Counted from the stretch's first letter, positions 53,331 to 62,877 are shown. The stretch is 64,000 nucleotides of DNA from Flavobacteriales bacterium UBA6051 (GCA_002427735.1 DIYP01000007.1:186001-250000), one strand, 5' to 3'. The notes: generated by a model from the sequence alone, not told the origin. Numbers and translations are program-made.

Positions 53331-56139
53331 CTTTGAAGAATTCTACTTTTTCAATTGTAACACCATCCGTATTAAATCGAATGCGCTTTGGAGTACGATT
53401 ATACCATAAATAATGATTACTTAAAAGCAGCGTGTAAGATTTCTGATCTTCGTCAGTAGTAAAAGTGGTGAATGAAATAGTTTGACTTTTATCATCCAGC
53501 ACGTGGAACGCAATTTGATAATCCGGTTTTGGTTGTTTTATATGTACACGCATGAAAATATGACTCTTTCGGACCGAAGGCTCAAGTTGAATGATGGTTG
53601 AAACTGAGTCTTCAAATTGTGGTAGCGATGACTTTATTGACTTTAAGCTGTTCTTTTGGTCACTGAAAAAATGTAGATCCATTGCTTTAGCCAGTTGCCC
53701 ATAATGATGAGGAGCACCGGGAACCCGATAATAATTAGGTTCGTTTGATTCAATTTCATTTACGCGAATGTGTTCATTCACCCAAACCATTTGCCCATTT
53801 ATTTCTCTATATGGCTGGTAATTAGCGTAAATATATTCTGCCATGAGGTACTGACGCATATCGTTTAGAATGCCATCCGAAGAATTCATATTAATAGGAC
53901 TTAGGAACCTTCTTGGCATTAAAACAACAGGAACATTTTCAGGTTCAATTCTATTCAGATGGTCGAATTGTAAAAAGTCATCAACGGTATTTTGATGGTT
54001 CTGACAGAAATAAGCTGGAACCGCTCTCTGGCAGTAATAGTAGAGCATTGGTGTACTTGAAAAATTCAGAAAAGTCTGTGTATCACTGAGGTGTTCATCT
54101 AAGAACTGCTTGATTCCATCATAGGTTTCTTCCTGGAAGGCCTTATCGGCATGAATTCGCCCTTCCAGCCCAGGATTTTGCAATTGTTCATTCAAGTTTC
54201 CAATTGGTGGTTGTTTGAGAAATGTTTGCATTGATGATGGGCCTTCAGAAAGAGGGAAGTACTTCAAGGAGAAAATTAGCAACAATGCTGTTCCGGAAAA
54301 GGCTAAATAATTCATGTAGGTACTTTGTCGTTTAATCGAGCCAAAGACGAACAATGTTAACGCCAAAAAGTAGGTAGAGGCGAGCAAATAATCATTATTT
54401 TCCAGATAACCGTGCCTAACCAGCGCTCGCTGAAAATTCATAATGAACACAAGGAAGAGAAAAAGTGAAGCAAAAAGCGCATAATGCTTACGATCAGGTT
54501 TTACCTTTTTTCGTTTGCGCAATTGAAAGATAAGAGAGAAAATAAAGACAACAGCACTCGCTGGGAGAATAATATGTTGAATGTAGAACTGATGAGGATA
54601 ATTGTAAGCTAGCTGACTATAGCCATGAGCTTGATTCGCAGTGATGTAATGAAGGGCAACTTTGAAATTTGTCCAGAGATCATCAGTTGATCTTAAAAGA
54701 ACGAATACAATGATCATAAGTAATACAAACACTGCAAAAGCTCCTGATCCCTTAAGTATTTTACTTATCGAAAGTTTTGTTCGTTCGGTAAAAAATGAAA
54801 TAGGAACAAAAAGCAATGAGGCCAGAAGGGTAGATGCTCCGGTGTCTAATCGCCATGCAATCAACAACGTGAGCAAAAAGAACAAGCCAAAATAGCGTGC
54901 AGATGTTTGCCTTTTGTGAATTCCGTAGACAATAAAAAACACCAGCATCCCATAGAACAGATGCGTGCTGAAGAGCAGGAAAACAAAGGGAAATGTCGTC
55001 AGCGTAAGTAATGCGAGAAAGGGGCTTTTTATAACGCGAATAAGGAATATATAAGCTAGAATAAAAAAGATCAGAACGTACAGGAAGTTATATACGTAGA
55101 AACTTACAGAGCCATCATATCCGAAAATACTGTGATAGATAAATCCATAGAATTGTTCCGATAGCATATGTGATGACATAAAGTCAACGAGGGGAATCTC
55201 TCCAAACTCAAATACCCGCATTTGTGCAATAGCAGGGTTTGCGAATTCAAAAAGCTCTTTCGGTTGATCTATAATGGGAGAGTAAAATGACAAGAGGACG
55301 AACGCCAACAAGGCCGAAGGGGCCAGGAATCGAACTATTAGTTTTCTTAATGAATAAAGTCGCTTTCTTCTGTATTGAAAAAAGAGTATTAGTGCGGTTG
55401 TTATTATGAAAAGGATTACAAACCAATTCTTATAGTGGAAGTTTCCATTGCTTAAAAAGATTCCCTCTGTACAAATGAATAATATCAACGGGATGGTGCA
55501 GAGTGGAAGCAACCAATTCAGTAGTGCACGCAGACGGTGGCCACGATTTTTCAAAAAAACAATTACTCCGAGCAAGGCAATCACGGTAGTGATATACCAA
55601 GCGTTGATATTCTTTGGGAATTGACTGGTTGAATTAAAAATGAAAATAAGTGCAGTAATCACAAGCAGTGAAGCTGTCATTATAGTTCCGAATAAACTGC
55701 CTTTCGATAAATATCGTAAAGAGGAGATGCGTTGAGATAATACCACCAAAATCAGGCTTAGGATCATCATAAAGAATAATAACTCTATTCCGCGCTCATT
55801 GCCAGTTCCAATTACATCTGAAATGATCAATATAATTCCTGTAAATCCAAGAATTGCTGGTGTCTGCAGTTTATGGGGCTCAAGTTTCAGTCGATTGATT
55901 AAACTACGTAAACCAAAATAGACCAAGGGAAACAAGATAAATGAAGCAATGATAGCGCGATAAAAGAACCCGACGCGCCTCGATATATCTACTCCGTCTC
56001 TTGTTGCTTGACTAACATAAAGTTTGGTATAATCGGTGAGAGCAAAGTCCGGTGCGCCAAAGAGATTGTATAGCACATAGAAAACAATAAATAGTGTTAT
56101 CGTCAGGTGTTCTTTGTCCCGCTTAAATGAAAAAACCAT
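53302..56139 (-). CDS. Very large multi-pass membrane protein, probable GT-C glycosyltransferase
   Basis: The 945-residue product starts with a membrane segment (LTITLFIVFYVLYNLFG), and about eighteen hydrophobic stretches can be counted before residue 640, followed by a soluble domain of about 300 residues. This large N-terminal membrane part with a C-terminal extracytoplasmic domain is the usual GT-C layout (as in ArnT or oligosaccharyltransferase-like proteins), but no certain DxD or similar site could be identified. The ATG at 56139 is preferred over the TTG at 56169. Its end overlaps the GT9 gene by 29 bases, so the two and the SGNH gene form one envelope-glycan unit. Confidence 0.68.
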   Translation of the reverse strand: MVFSFKRDKEHLTITLFIVFYVLYNLFGAPDFALTDYTKLYVSQATRDGVDISRRVGFFYRAIIASFILFPLVYFGLRSLINRLKLEPHKLQTPAILGFTGIILIISDVIGTGNERGIELLFFMMILSLILVVLSQRISSLRYLSKGSLFGTIMTASLLVITALIFIFNSTSQFPKNINAWYITTVIALLGVIVFLKNRGHRLRALLNWLLPLCTIPLILFICTEGIFLSNGNFHYKNWFVILFIITTALILFFQYRRKRLYSLRKLIVRFLAPSALLAFVLLSFYSPIIDQPKELFEFANPAIAQMRVFEFGEIPLVDFMSSHMLSEQFYGFIYHSIFGYDGSVSFYVYNFLYVLIFFILAYIFLIRVIKSPFLALLTLTTFPFVFLLFSTHLFYGMLVFFIVYGIHKRQTSARYFGLFFLLTLLIAWRLDTGASTLLASLLFVPISFFTERTKLSISKILKGSGAFAVFVLLMIIVFVLLRSTDDLWTNFKVALHYITANQAHGYSQLAYNYPHQFYIQHIILPASAVVFIFSLIFQLRKRKKVKPDRKHYALFASLFLFLVFIMNFQRALVRHGYLENNDYLLASTYFLALTLFVFGSIKRQSTYMNYLAFSGTALLLIFSLKYFPLSEGPSSMQTFLKQPPIGNLNEQLQNPGLEGRIHADKAFQEETYDGIKQFLDEHLSDTQTFLNFSSTPMLYYYCQRAVPAYFCQNHQNTVDDFLQFDHLNRIEPENVPVVLMPRRFLSPINMNSSDGILNDMRQYLMAEYIYANYQPYREINGQMVWVNEHIRVNEIESNEPNYYRVPGAPHHYGQLAKAMDLHFFSDQKNSLKSIKSSLPQFEDSVSTIIQLEPSVRKSHIFMRVHIKQPKPDYQIAFHVLDDKSQTISFTTFTTDEDQKSYTLLLSNHYLWYNRTPKRIRFNTDGVTIEKVEFFKDERTYADYR

Positions 56140-56195
56140 GCTCTTCTGTTTTCTATTAAAACTGCGCAATCAAGCGAAGCTAAAGATAGAAAATC

Positions 56196-57158
56196 CTACA
56201 TACCTATCCCGACGTATACTGGTAAATGGTCAGAGTATCCTTTAAGATATTTCCCGCCGCCATATGTACGAAATGGAACGATATTTCCTTTATACGTTGT
56301 AAGTAAGAATTCAGGGCTATGAATCTGTCCCGATTTCTTAACAACGTGAACGCCTTTTTTCTTAAGGAAATTGGAAGAAACCATGATATGATCTAGAATT
56401 CCCCATTCACCTCTGTAATTATGTGTTCCTTCAAACTTTCCAGATTTGTCCGTGATCATTGGTTTTAAGAGATCACTGACCATTTGAGGAGCACGATCCT
56501 CAGGATGATCATTCAGGTCTCCCATGAAAGCGATTTTTGTATCTGGGCTTATCTGTAAAACTGAATCAATGAAAGATTTAGCTGCAACGGCAGCAATGAG
56601 GCGCTTAGGTTCACTTTTAGCTTGTCCACCTGATCGACTTGGCCAGTGATTGATCATTGCAAGTATGGTATCTTCGCCAGATTCAAACTTGGCCCAAAGA
56701 ATATCCCTTGTTGGGCGAGATCCTTCTGGCATTGGAAAACGAATGATTCCCGAAGAATTAAGATCTAATAGATTTTTGTCATAAATCAGCGCATTGTCAA
56801 TTCCGCGTTTATCCATACTTTCTATGTGAACAACAGCATGTGTGCTTTTGAGTATTCCAAAATCGACAATATCCTGAACAACTGCACTATTTTCTACTTC
56901 ACAAAAACCCATAATCATGGGAGTAGGTATATCCTCAATCACATCATTGATATGTCTAATTTTTTCTCTGTATCGTTCACTTGTCCAATTTCTCTTGCCG
57001 TTTGGAAGAAACTCTGCGTCATCCTTGTCGGGTGTATCCAGAGTGTCAAAAAGGTTCTCAACATTGTAAAAAGCAATGGAATGATCTTGTTGTGCACAGG
57101 ATTGACTTGAAAAAAGTAGTGCTGATAGACCGAGTAGGCAAAAAGTGTATTTCATCAT
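56196..57158 (-). CDS. Endonuclease/exonuclease/phosphatase family protein, exported
   Basis: The product (320 residues from ATG 57158) begins with a signal peptide (MMKYTFCLLGLSALLFSSQSCAQ), so it acts outside the cytoplasm, possibly as a lipoprotein. EEP motifs in order are FYNVENLFD near 31-39, MGFCEVENS with the Mg-binding Glu, NHWPSRSGG, GDLNDHPEDRA and SDHLPVY with the catalytic His. It could cleave nucleic acid or phosphoester lipids; the family pattern FYNVENLFD is common in Bacteroidota secreted nucleases. The open frame extends upstream to 57329 but overlaps the WbqC gene and lacks a signal. Confidence 0.82.
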   Translation of the reverse strand: MMKYTFCLLGLSALLFSSQSCAQQDHSIAFYNVENLFDTLDTPDKDDAEFLPNGKRNWTSERYREKIRHINDVIEDIPTPMIMGFCEVENSAVVQDIVDFGILKSTHAVVHIESMDKRGIDNALIYDKNLLDLNSSGIIRFPMPEGSRPTRDILWAKFESGEDTILAMINHWPSRSGGQAKSEPKRLIAAVAAKSFIDSVLQISPDTKIAFMGDLNDHPEDRAPQMVSDLLKPMITDKSGKFEGTHNYRGEWGILDHIMVSSNFLKKKGVHVVKKSGQIHSPEFLLTTYKGNIVPFRTYGGGKYLKGYSDHLPVYVGIGM

Positions 57159-57189
57159 TGTAACGAAGTTGTATCTACAAAAATAGTTT

Positions 57190-57798
57190 TTAAAGTCTTG
57201 GGATGAGCAAATTACGCGCCAGAGGTCCTTCACAAAAAATAGCATCCAAAATAGACAAGCTTTCACGATAGTAATTCTCACCCTGGAACACCTGAATATA
57301 AGGTGCTCTTTGGTACGTTTGAAATTCATTCTTTCCGACTAGTTTGCCACGTGGATCATTTTCCAATATAGGGGCAAACTCTTCAGTGAAATTTATCGCG
57401 GTAGGTAGGTCGAGCCATTTTATAACCCTTTTCGTAATGGCAGTGTTTAGATCGAGTAGCGTTGCACTATCTGAAAACAGAAGCTCTTTTACTTCCATGC
57501 CATAGTAGTCGAAATAAGGCGAGGATTGATACGCACTGACCAATGATCGCCAATGTCTTGCACGCCAATTTTCATCATTGGAAAGCAAAATATTTCTAGT
57601 TTCTGTTTTTGAGCCATTGGGTCGTTTGACAGGAATAGACAGGGATAAGATGCCTTCACTTCCAAGGATATCACAACGATTACGATACGTTTGCTTGGGG
57701 AAATGCTCAAATTTTTCAATCAGCACTATAGGATGTTTCGCTAACTCTTTGAAATATGCAATACTTCCAAAGTAAGCAGTAGGTAGTACCGGAATCAT
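57190..57798 (-). CDS. WbqC family protein
   Basis: WbqC-like proteins occur in polysaccharide and other clusters; the enzymatic activity is not established. The 202-residue product shows PTAYFGSIAYFKELAKHP near 5-22, the RNRCDILGSEGILSLSIPVKR stretch near 40-60, and HWRSLVSAYQSSPYFDYYG near 81-99, all typical of the family. A start at 57798 (ATG of MIPVLPTAYFG) overlaps the lepB stop as ATGA, so translation is coupled to lepB. A longer frame to 57858 is inside lepB and is not needed. Confidence 0.82.
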   Translation of the reverse strand: MIPVLPTAYFGSIAYFKELAKHPIVLIEKFEHFPKQTYRNRCDILGSEGILSLSIPVKRPNGSKTETRNILLSNDENWRARHWRSLVSAYQSSPYFDYYGMEVKELLFSDSATLLDLNTAITKRVIKWLDLPTAINFTEEFAPILENDPRGKLVGKNEFQTYQRAPYIQVFQGENYYRESLSILDAIFCEGPLARNLLIPRL

Positions 57799-59699
57799 TC
57801 GATCATATTGAACATTCTCTCTGTACGGAATCCTTGGATAGGGTCTTTTGACAACCAAACCATTGATGCTTTCCCAACGATATGATCTTCAGGAACAAAC
57901 CCCCAGACTCTTGAATCAGCCGAATTGTAACGATTGTCTCCCATCATCCAGTAATAGTTCATTTCGAATGTATAGGTGGTCGCCTTCTTACCATCAATAA
58001 AAATCTGACCACTTTTTTCAACCAGCTCATGTCCTTCGTAAGCACTGATAATTCGTCTATACCAAGCAATATTGGTAGAGTCTATTTGAACCTTCATACC
58101 TTTTTTCGGAACCTGAAATCTGGTGAAATCTGTGTTCGTATTATTCACGTGAACATCTTTTGGAAAGTAACTCAGGTTTGCAAGCATTTCTTCACTGTTT
58201 GGAACGTATGACGGATCGTCAGAGTATTGTGGCTCCAGGTGAAGTTCAAATTGTGCATCTGGAAAATCCTTCTTTAGTTTTTCCAGTTCGCTGTTGGTCA
58301 AGAACATCGTCCAGCCAGTAGCTGTGGGGAAGTAATCTCCAGCCTCTGTACCCCCACGATGTACTTCCAATCCATACTTCTCCAGCATTCTTCCATCTCC
58401 AGGCAATGAAATATTACTCACATTGTAGCGAAGATTTTGATTTTCAAAAATTTTGGCTGGTTTATCATTAACGTAAAGTACAGACGATTTAATTTCTAAC
58501 CAATCACCGGGAACACCAACGCAGCGCTTGATGTAGTTCTCACGCTTGTCGACAGGTCTTGGGATAAGTCCGTAAGTTTCAATTGGAGTCGGGGCACCTG
58601 CGTGCGCTAAGCCAGAAGCGAGATACTCACGTCCCTTTTGCTTCCATAAATCCAGGTTTTCGATGAACTTCTCATACACATAAAGGTTGGCCATTGAATC
58701 GACAGCAGTTGCCGGCAGTTTCAAACTATCAGGAAGTTTGGAATTACGCTCTTCAATTTTCTTTGCATATTCTTCGTATGCGTATCTGTAATTGTTTCCA
58801 CGGTCATTCGACTGTTCGTAAAGTATTCGCGCTTCTGTGAGCACGTATCCGTGATAGTCATGCCCCATAAGACCATCTGGGATGCGCGGATCATAAATAG
58901 CAGTATCCCCCGATGGATAGTTAAAGACGACAACATCGTAGCGTTCAATCCCAGAAAAGCCCGGTAATCGAGTATATTCCAATGTTTCCAATTTCGTATA
59001 GGACTTAATATTCACCCAGGGAACCGTGTTGTGAACTAGCGGGTAGGAGAGTGGCGTAACTGGAACTTTTGGACCGTAGGCCAGCTTATTTACAAAAAGG
59101 AAGTCTCCCACAAGCAATGTCTTTTCCATTGAGCCCGTCGGAATTTGGAAAGGTTCAAAAACATAGGTTCGAATAATACTCGCTGCGACCAAGGCAAAAA
59201 TAAGTGAGTCTCCCCATTCCTTTACTTTTGATTTTTTACCTGGTTTGTGTCGCGTTACTGCATTGATACCAAGTGCAATAATGTGTCCAAGAACCGGTAC
59301 GGCTAAAAACAGCGCCAGGTGATCTCCCCATTCGCGTTTTGCCATTTCACCTGTATTCGCCCAATTCGTTTCTGGAAGAATATCGTTTTTAGAATTGGCG
59401 ATTTTGGCCATGATCAAGTATGGAAAGAAAATCCCCTGAACTGTATCAAGCAACGAGTAGTAACCAAAACGTCGGATATATGAAACATTCGCTACAGACC
59501 ACATTACCAGATGAACACCTGGAAAAACCATAAGCAATGACCAAAAAGGTTTTTTACATCCAATTTTGAAAGCGACGAAATAGTTGTATCCCGGCATTAG
59601 TGCTTCCCAGGGTTTTCTTCCAGCTTGCTCAAAACTTTTCCACCACATGGAGAGGTAGGGGTGTATAAGCAGGAATAAATAAAAATAAAGCGCGTTCAT
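57795..59699 (-). CDS. lepB: Signal peptidase I, large Bacteroidota form
   Basis: LepB removes signal peptides from exported proteins at the outer face of the inner membrane. The 634-residue product is about twice the E. coli length. Several membrane segments occur before residue 180, then the catalytic S190 in FQIPTGSMEKTLLVGDFLFVNK and the general base K391 in NYIKRCVGVPGDWLEI. The two are about 200 residues apart against about 55 in E. coli LepB, so there is a large insertion between them. The C-terminal box GDNRYNSADSRVWGFV lies near 597-612. It is in the order dapB-lepB-wbqC. Confidence 0.92.
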   Translation of the reverse strand: MNALYFYLFLLIHPYLSMWWKSFEQAGRKPWEALMPGYNYFVAFKIGCKKPFWSLLMVFPGVHLVMWSVANVSYIRRFGYYSLLDTVQGIFFPYLIMAKIANSKNDILPETNWANTGEMAKREWGDHLALFLAVPVLGHIIALGINAVTRHKPGKKSKVKEWGDSLIFALVAASIIRTYVFEPFQIPTGSMEKTLLVGDFLFVNKLAYGPKVPVTPLSYPLVHNTVPWVNIKSYTKLETLEYTRLPGFSGIERYDVVVFNYPSGDTAIYDPRIPDGLMGHDYHGYVLTEARILYEQSNDRGNNYRYAYEEYAKKIEERNSKLPDSLKLPATAVDSMANLYVYEKFIENLDLWKQKGREYLASGLAHAGAPTPIETYGLIPRPVDKRENYIKRCVGVPGDWLEIKSSVLYVNDKPAKIFENQNLRYNVSNISLPGDGRMLEKYGLEVHRGGTEAGDYFPTATGWTMFLTNSELEKLKKDFPDAQFELHLEPQYSDDPSYVPNSEEMLANLSYFPKDVHVNNTNTDFTRFQVPKKGMKVQIDSTNIAWYRRIISAYEGHELVEKSGQIFIDGKKATTYTFEMNYYWMMGDNRYNSADSRVWGFVPEDHIVGKASMVWLSKDPIQGFRTERMFNMIE

Positions 59700-59703
59700 A
59701 GGA

Positions 59704-60426
59704 TTAAAGTTTTATGACATCTCGCATAGTGTAGATGCCTTTTTTGTCAGACAGCCATTCTGCTGCAATCACAGCCCCAAGAGCAAACCCTCTTCTGTTA
59801 TGAGCTGTATGCTTTAGTTCTATGCTGTCAATGGTTGAGTTATATTCAATTATGTGCGTTCCAGGAACGCCTTCTTCTCTATGTGAAGTTACACCTATTT
59901 GCCCAGCCTTTGAGAGCGGAGGTGTATTCTCATTGTGAATCCAGGAGCTGTAATTCTCGTTTTCAAACATAATATCGTTTGCCAGAGAAATAGCTGTTCC
60001 ACTTGGAGCATCAAGTTTTTGTTTGTGATGTGTTTCAATGATTGCAGGAGTGTAATCATGTTGTCCATCCATCAGTGCTGCCAGTCTCCTGTTTATTTCA
60101 AAGAAAATATTTACGCCAACGCTGAAATTTGAAGCATAAAGCAGACTTCCATTTTTTTGAGAAACATAATCCTTCACGTAAGGCAGTTCTTCATCCCATG
60201 CTGTTGTACCTACTACGACGGGAGTTTGTTTGTCTATACAATATTTGATGTGCTGAACAGCCATTTGAGGTGCTGTGAATTCAATGGCTACGTCGACTTC
60301 GTCAAAGTCAATTTCATCAACAGGATGGAGACTTGTGCTTTTGCCAGTGATAACATGTCCACGTTGAATGGCGATTTCCTCGATGATCTTCCCCATTTTT
60401 CCGTATCCAATTAGTGCGATGTTCAT
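59704..60426 (-). CDS. dapB: 4-hydroxy-tetrahydrodipicolinate reductase
   Basis: DapB reduces the DapA product with NAD(P)H, the second dedicated step of the diaminopimelate pathway. The 240-residue product has the nucleotide loop IGYGKMGK at about 5-12, the conserved EFTAPQ-type switch, VVGTTAW and the catalytic ETHHKQKLDAPSGTA near 136-150. The start used is ATG 60426 (MNIALIGYGKM); the longer frame from 60474 is not supported by the family. It lies 4 bases before lepB. Confidence 0.94.
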   Translation of the reverse strand: MNIALIGYGKMGKIIEEIAIQRGHVITGKSTSLHPVDEIDFDEVDVAIEFTAPQMAVQHIKYCIDKQTPVVVGTTAWDEELPYVKDYVSQKNGSLLYASNFSVGVNIFFEINRRLAALMDGQHDYTPAIIETHHKQKLDAPSGTAISLANDIMFENENYSSWIHNENTPPLSKAGQIGVTSHREEGVPGTHIIEYNSTIDSIELKHTAHNRRGFALGAVIAAEWLSDKKGIYTMRDVIKL

Positions 60427-60479
60427 TCTTTCAGCGTAATAGGGCAAAAATAAAGTTTTCGCCTCACCATACAAGGTCT

Positions 60480-61082
60480 TTAACGAAATTTAAGTGAGAG
60501 CTTCAATCCAGCTACATCATTGGTTATTAATGAGGGTTCAATGGACATAGAAAGATCTTGTGAAACGTCAAAATTGACAAAGTGAGCTTCTACACCTGCA
60601 TCAACTAACTGGAGAATATAGACAAGTGATACTCCAAGTATTGATAAGTCACGCCATGTCTGACTTTGATCATGTAGGGCAAGAACTCCTTGGTTATCAT
60701 AGCCCTCGTATTGACTTTGAAAAAAACTTACGTTGTTATCAATACGATAATTGTATTCACTACGTAATTCATTCACACTTAGTTGATTTGAGATGAGAAA
60801 GTATCCCGTAGCTCCAAGTCCCGCATAAATCAGAGGAACTTTCCAAAATGCCTTTTTCTTGCCTTTAGGCATAGCAATATGATTGTAAATCTGGCCTCCA
60901 CCTGGAACAATTGACAATAACACGGCCTTTTTTACGGAGTGAGGTTTTACAGAATCAGTTTTTGCCGCATTTTCCAGTAGCAAAGAATCTGGAGTTCCTC
61001 TAAAGGAGAAAAAGTCATACGACTGATCTTGCGCAAGACAAGAAAAGGAAGAAAGTGCAATAAGGAAGCAGATTAGCTTCAT
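60480..61082 (-). CDS. DUF5683 family protein
   Basis: A Bacteroidota-type family commonly encoded between parB and dapB; function unknown. The 200-residue product has a signal peptide (MKLICFLIALSSFSCLAQ), a short polar region, then the family pattern SIVPGGGQIYN near 57-67 and at least two hydrophobic segments (KVPLIYAGLGATGYFLIS; LSILGVSLVYILQLVDAGVEAH). Its start overlaps the parB stop by one base. The function may be linked to envelope or chromosome segregation by position only. Confidence 0.87.
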   Translation of the reverse strand: MKLICFLIALSSFSCLAQDQSYDFFSFRGTPDSLLLENAAKTDSVKPHSVKKAVLLSIVPGGGQIYNHIAMPKGKKKAFWKVPLIYAGLGATGYFLISNQLSVNELRSEYNYRIDNNVSFFQSQYEGYDNQGVLALHDQSQTWRDLSILGVSLVYILQLVDAGVEAHFVNFDVSQDLSMSIEPSLITNDVAGLKLSLKFR

Positions 61083-61987
61083 TACTTTGATAATAATTCC
61101 AAAATTCTGCTCAAGTCAACGTCTGAATTGAAGCTCAATACAATTTTTCCAGTACCATTCGGAGACTTAGTAATAGCGACCTTTGTCGATAGGCGATCAC
61201 TTAAGTGCTCTTTCAATGCGTATTCTGTTTCAGAAATACCAATTTTCTCTTTTTTCTGAGCTGATTTTTGTTGTGGTTCAGCGACGTTGATCTCTTCTCC
61301 TCGCAGAATAGATTCAATATCACGAACAGATAATTTCTCATTGACAACGCGATGGTATAAAGCCACTTGCGTTTCTTCGTCTCCTGCAGAAACAAGTGCA
61401 CGTGCATGCCCCATTGTAATTTTACCAGCTTTTACGCCTGCCTGAATATCTGCTGGCAGCTTCAAAAGACGCAAATGATTGGTAATACTTGAGCGACTCT
61501 TAGAAATCTTCTGACTCAATTGATCTTGTGTCAAACTGCACTCTTCAATAAGTCGTTGATAAGAAAGTGCGACTTCTATCGGATTCAGGTCCTCACGCTG
61601 AATGTTCTCCACCAATGCCATTTCCAGCATTGTTTGGTCATTTGCCACGCGCACGTAGGCAGGAACATCTTTCAAGCCAGCAATTTGTGCTGCTCTAAAA
61701 CGACGTTCTCCCGAAATGAGCTGGTACTTGTCGCGTCCCAGTTTTCGAACTGTAAGCGGTTGTATAATTCCGTGCGCTGCAATCGAAGCACTGAGTTCTT
61801 TTAGTGCTTCCTTTTCAAAGTTCGTCCGTGGGTTAAATGGATTAGCTTCAATTTTATCGATACTTATGTTCGAAATGGAACCAACAATGGCAGAATTGCC
61901 TGTTGAAGTTATATCCGTATCAGCGTTTTCCAATAAAGCACTCAGTCCTTTACCAAGTGCAGACCGTTTTTTTGTATTAGAGCTCAT
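61082..61987 (-). CDS. parB: ParB/Spo0J chromosome partition protein
   Basis: ParB binds parS sites near the replication origin and spreads along DNA as a CTP-dependent clamp. The 301-residue product has the CTPase motif GERRFRAAQ and ENIQREDLNPIE in the N-terminal domain, a helix-turn-helix region (LTQDQLSQKISKSRSSITNHLRLLKLP) near 155-185 and a C-terminal dimer domain from about 250 (KKEKIGISETEYALKEHLSDRL...ILELLSK). The start overlaps parA by 11 bases, so the two are translated together. Confidence 0.94.
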   Translation of the reverse strand: MSSNTKKRSALGKGLSALLENADTDITSTGNSAIVGSISNISIDKIEANPFNPRTNFEKEALKELSASIAAHGIIQPLTVRKLGRDKYQLISGERRFRAAQIAGLKDVPAYVRVANDQTMLEMALVENIQREDLNPIEVALSYQRLIEECSLTQDQLSQKISKSRSSITNHLRLLKLPADIQAGVKAGKITMGHARALVSAGDEETQVALYHRVVNEKLSVRDIESILRGEEINVAEPQQKSAQKKEKIGISETEYALKEHLSDRLSTKVAITKSPNGTGKIVLSFNSDVDLSRILELLSK

Positions 61988-62789
61988 CGCTGATCTTTAT
62001 TTTTTTGTCTTCGTTTGAAATCTTTGTTAAATCGTTCTTCTGCAGAATTTCGCGTGCTAAGTTCAAGTAATTTACTGCACCCTTGCTTGAGGCGTCATGC
62101 ATAACAATGGTTTCGCCAAAACTTGGTGCCTCGCCAAGCTTCGTGTTTCGATGGATGACTGTATCAAAAACGATTTCCTGAAAATGCATTTTTACTTCCT
62201 CTACGACCTGGTTTGCCAAACGTAATCGTGTATCATACATCGTCAACAATATACCTTCAATCTCCAGTTCAAGATTTAGTCTTCCCTGAACTATTTTAAT
62301 GGTATTGAGAAGTTTTCCTAATCCTTCAAGAGCGAAATACTCACATTGCACAGGTATGATAACAGAATCAGCAGCGGTTAATGCATTTACGGTGATTAAG
62401 CCCAAGGATGGAGAACAATCGATTAAAATGAAGTCGTACTGATCACGAACCTTGTCCAACGCAAACTTCAGCATGTGCTCTCTGTTTGGCAGATTAATCA
62501 TTTCCAATTCCGCTCCTACCAGATCAATATGAGAAGGTAAGATGTCCAGATTTGGATTATCTGTTTCGATGATGAGTTCTGTTGGATCCACATCATTGAT
62601 CAAACAATCATATATATTTTTCGTGTTTTTAGGATCCAAACCAACTCCAGAAGTTGCATTGGCCTGTGGGTCAGCATCAACAATCAACGTTTTATACTCC
62701 AGAACACCTAAACACCCACACAGGTTAATTGCTGTGGTTGTTTTTCCAACGCCACCTTTCTGATTTGCTATTGCTATTATTTTACCCAT
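61977..62789 (-). CDS. parA: ParA/Soj chromosome partition ATPase
   Basis: ParA is a Walker-type ATPase that moves ParB-parS complexes to segregate chromosomes. The 270-residue product has the deviant Walker A KGGVGKTTTAIN at 10-21, DADPQANATSGVG near 40-52 and DFILIDCSPSLG near 115-126. In the upstream region (62790-62962) there is a possible weak promoter element TATCTTTA at 62808-62815 and a pair of inverted TATCAAC motifs. It precedes parB, DUF5683, dapB and lepB on the same strand, so all may share a transcript. Confidence 0.94.
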   Translation of the reverse strand: MGKIIAIANQKGGVGKTTTAINLCGCLGVLEYKTLIVDADPQANATSGVGLDPKNTKNIYDCLINDVDPTELIIETDNPNLDILPSHIDLVGAELEMINLPNREHMLKFALDKVRDQYDFILIDCSPSLGLITVNALTAADSVIIPVQCEYFALEGLGKLLNTIKIVQGRLNLELEIEGILLTMYDTRLRLANQVVEEVKMHFQEIVFDTVIHRNTKLGEAPSFGETIVMHDASSKGAVNYLNLAREILQKNDLTKISNEDKKIKISDEL

Positions 62790-62854
62790 TCATCGAAAAT
62801 TGAAGCATAAAGATACGCTTAAACCTAATTAAATCACAGAAGAATTGTGAGTAG

Positions 62855-62877
62855 TTATCAACCAAAAAAGTGTTGAT
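62855..62877. repeat. Inverted TATCAAC repeat upstream of parA
   Basis: TATCAAC (62855-62861) and GTTGATA (62871-62877) are separated by 9 bases, a 7-bp inverted repeat in the parA leader. Both copies resemble the HU-upstream motif TTATCAACA. A role as regulator site is inference. Confidence 0.4.

Noticed and set aside
61397..61406. TGCACGTGCA palindrome in parB as a possible parS
   Set aside because: Only half of the 16-base consensus matches, and the bases are explained by the conserved GHARAL protein sequence.
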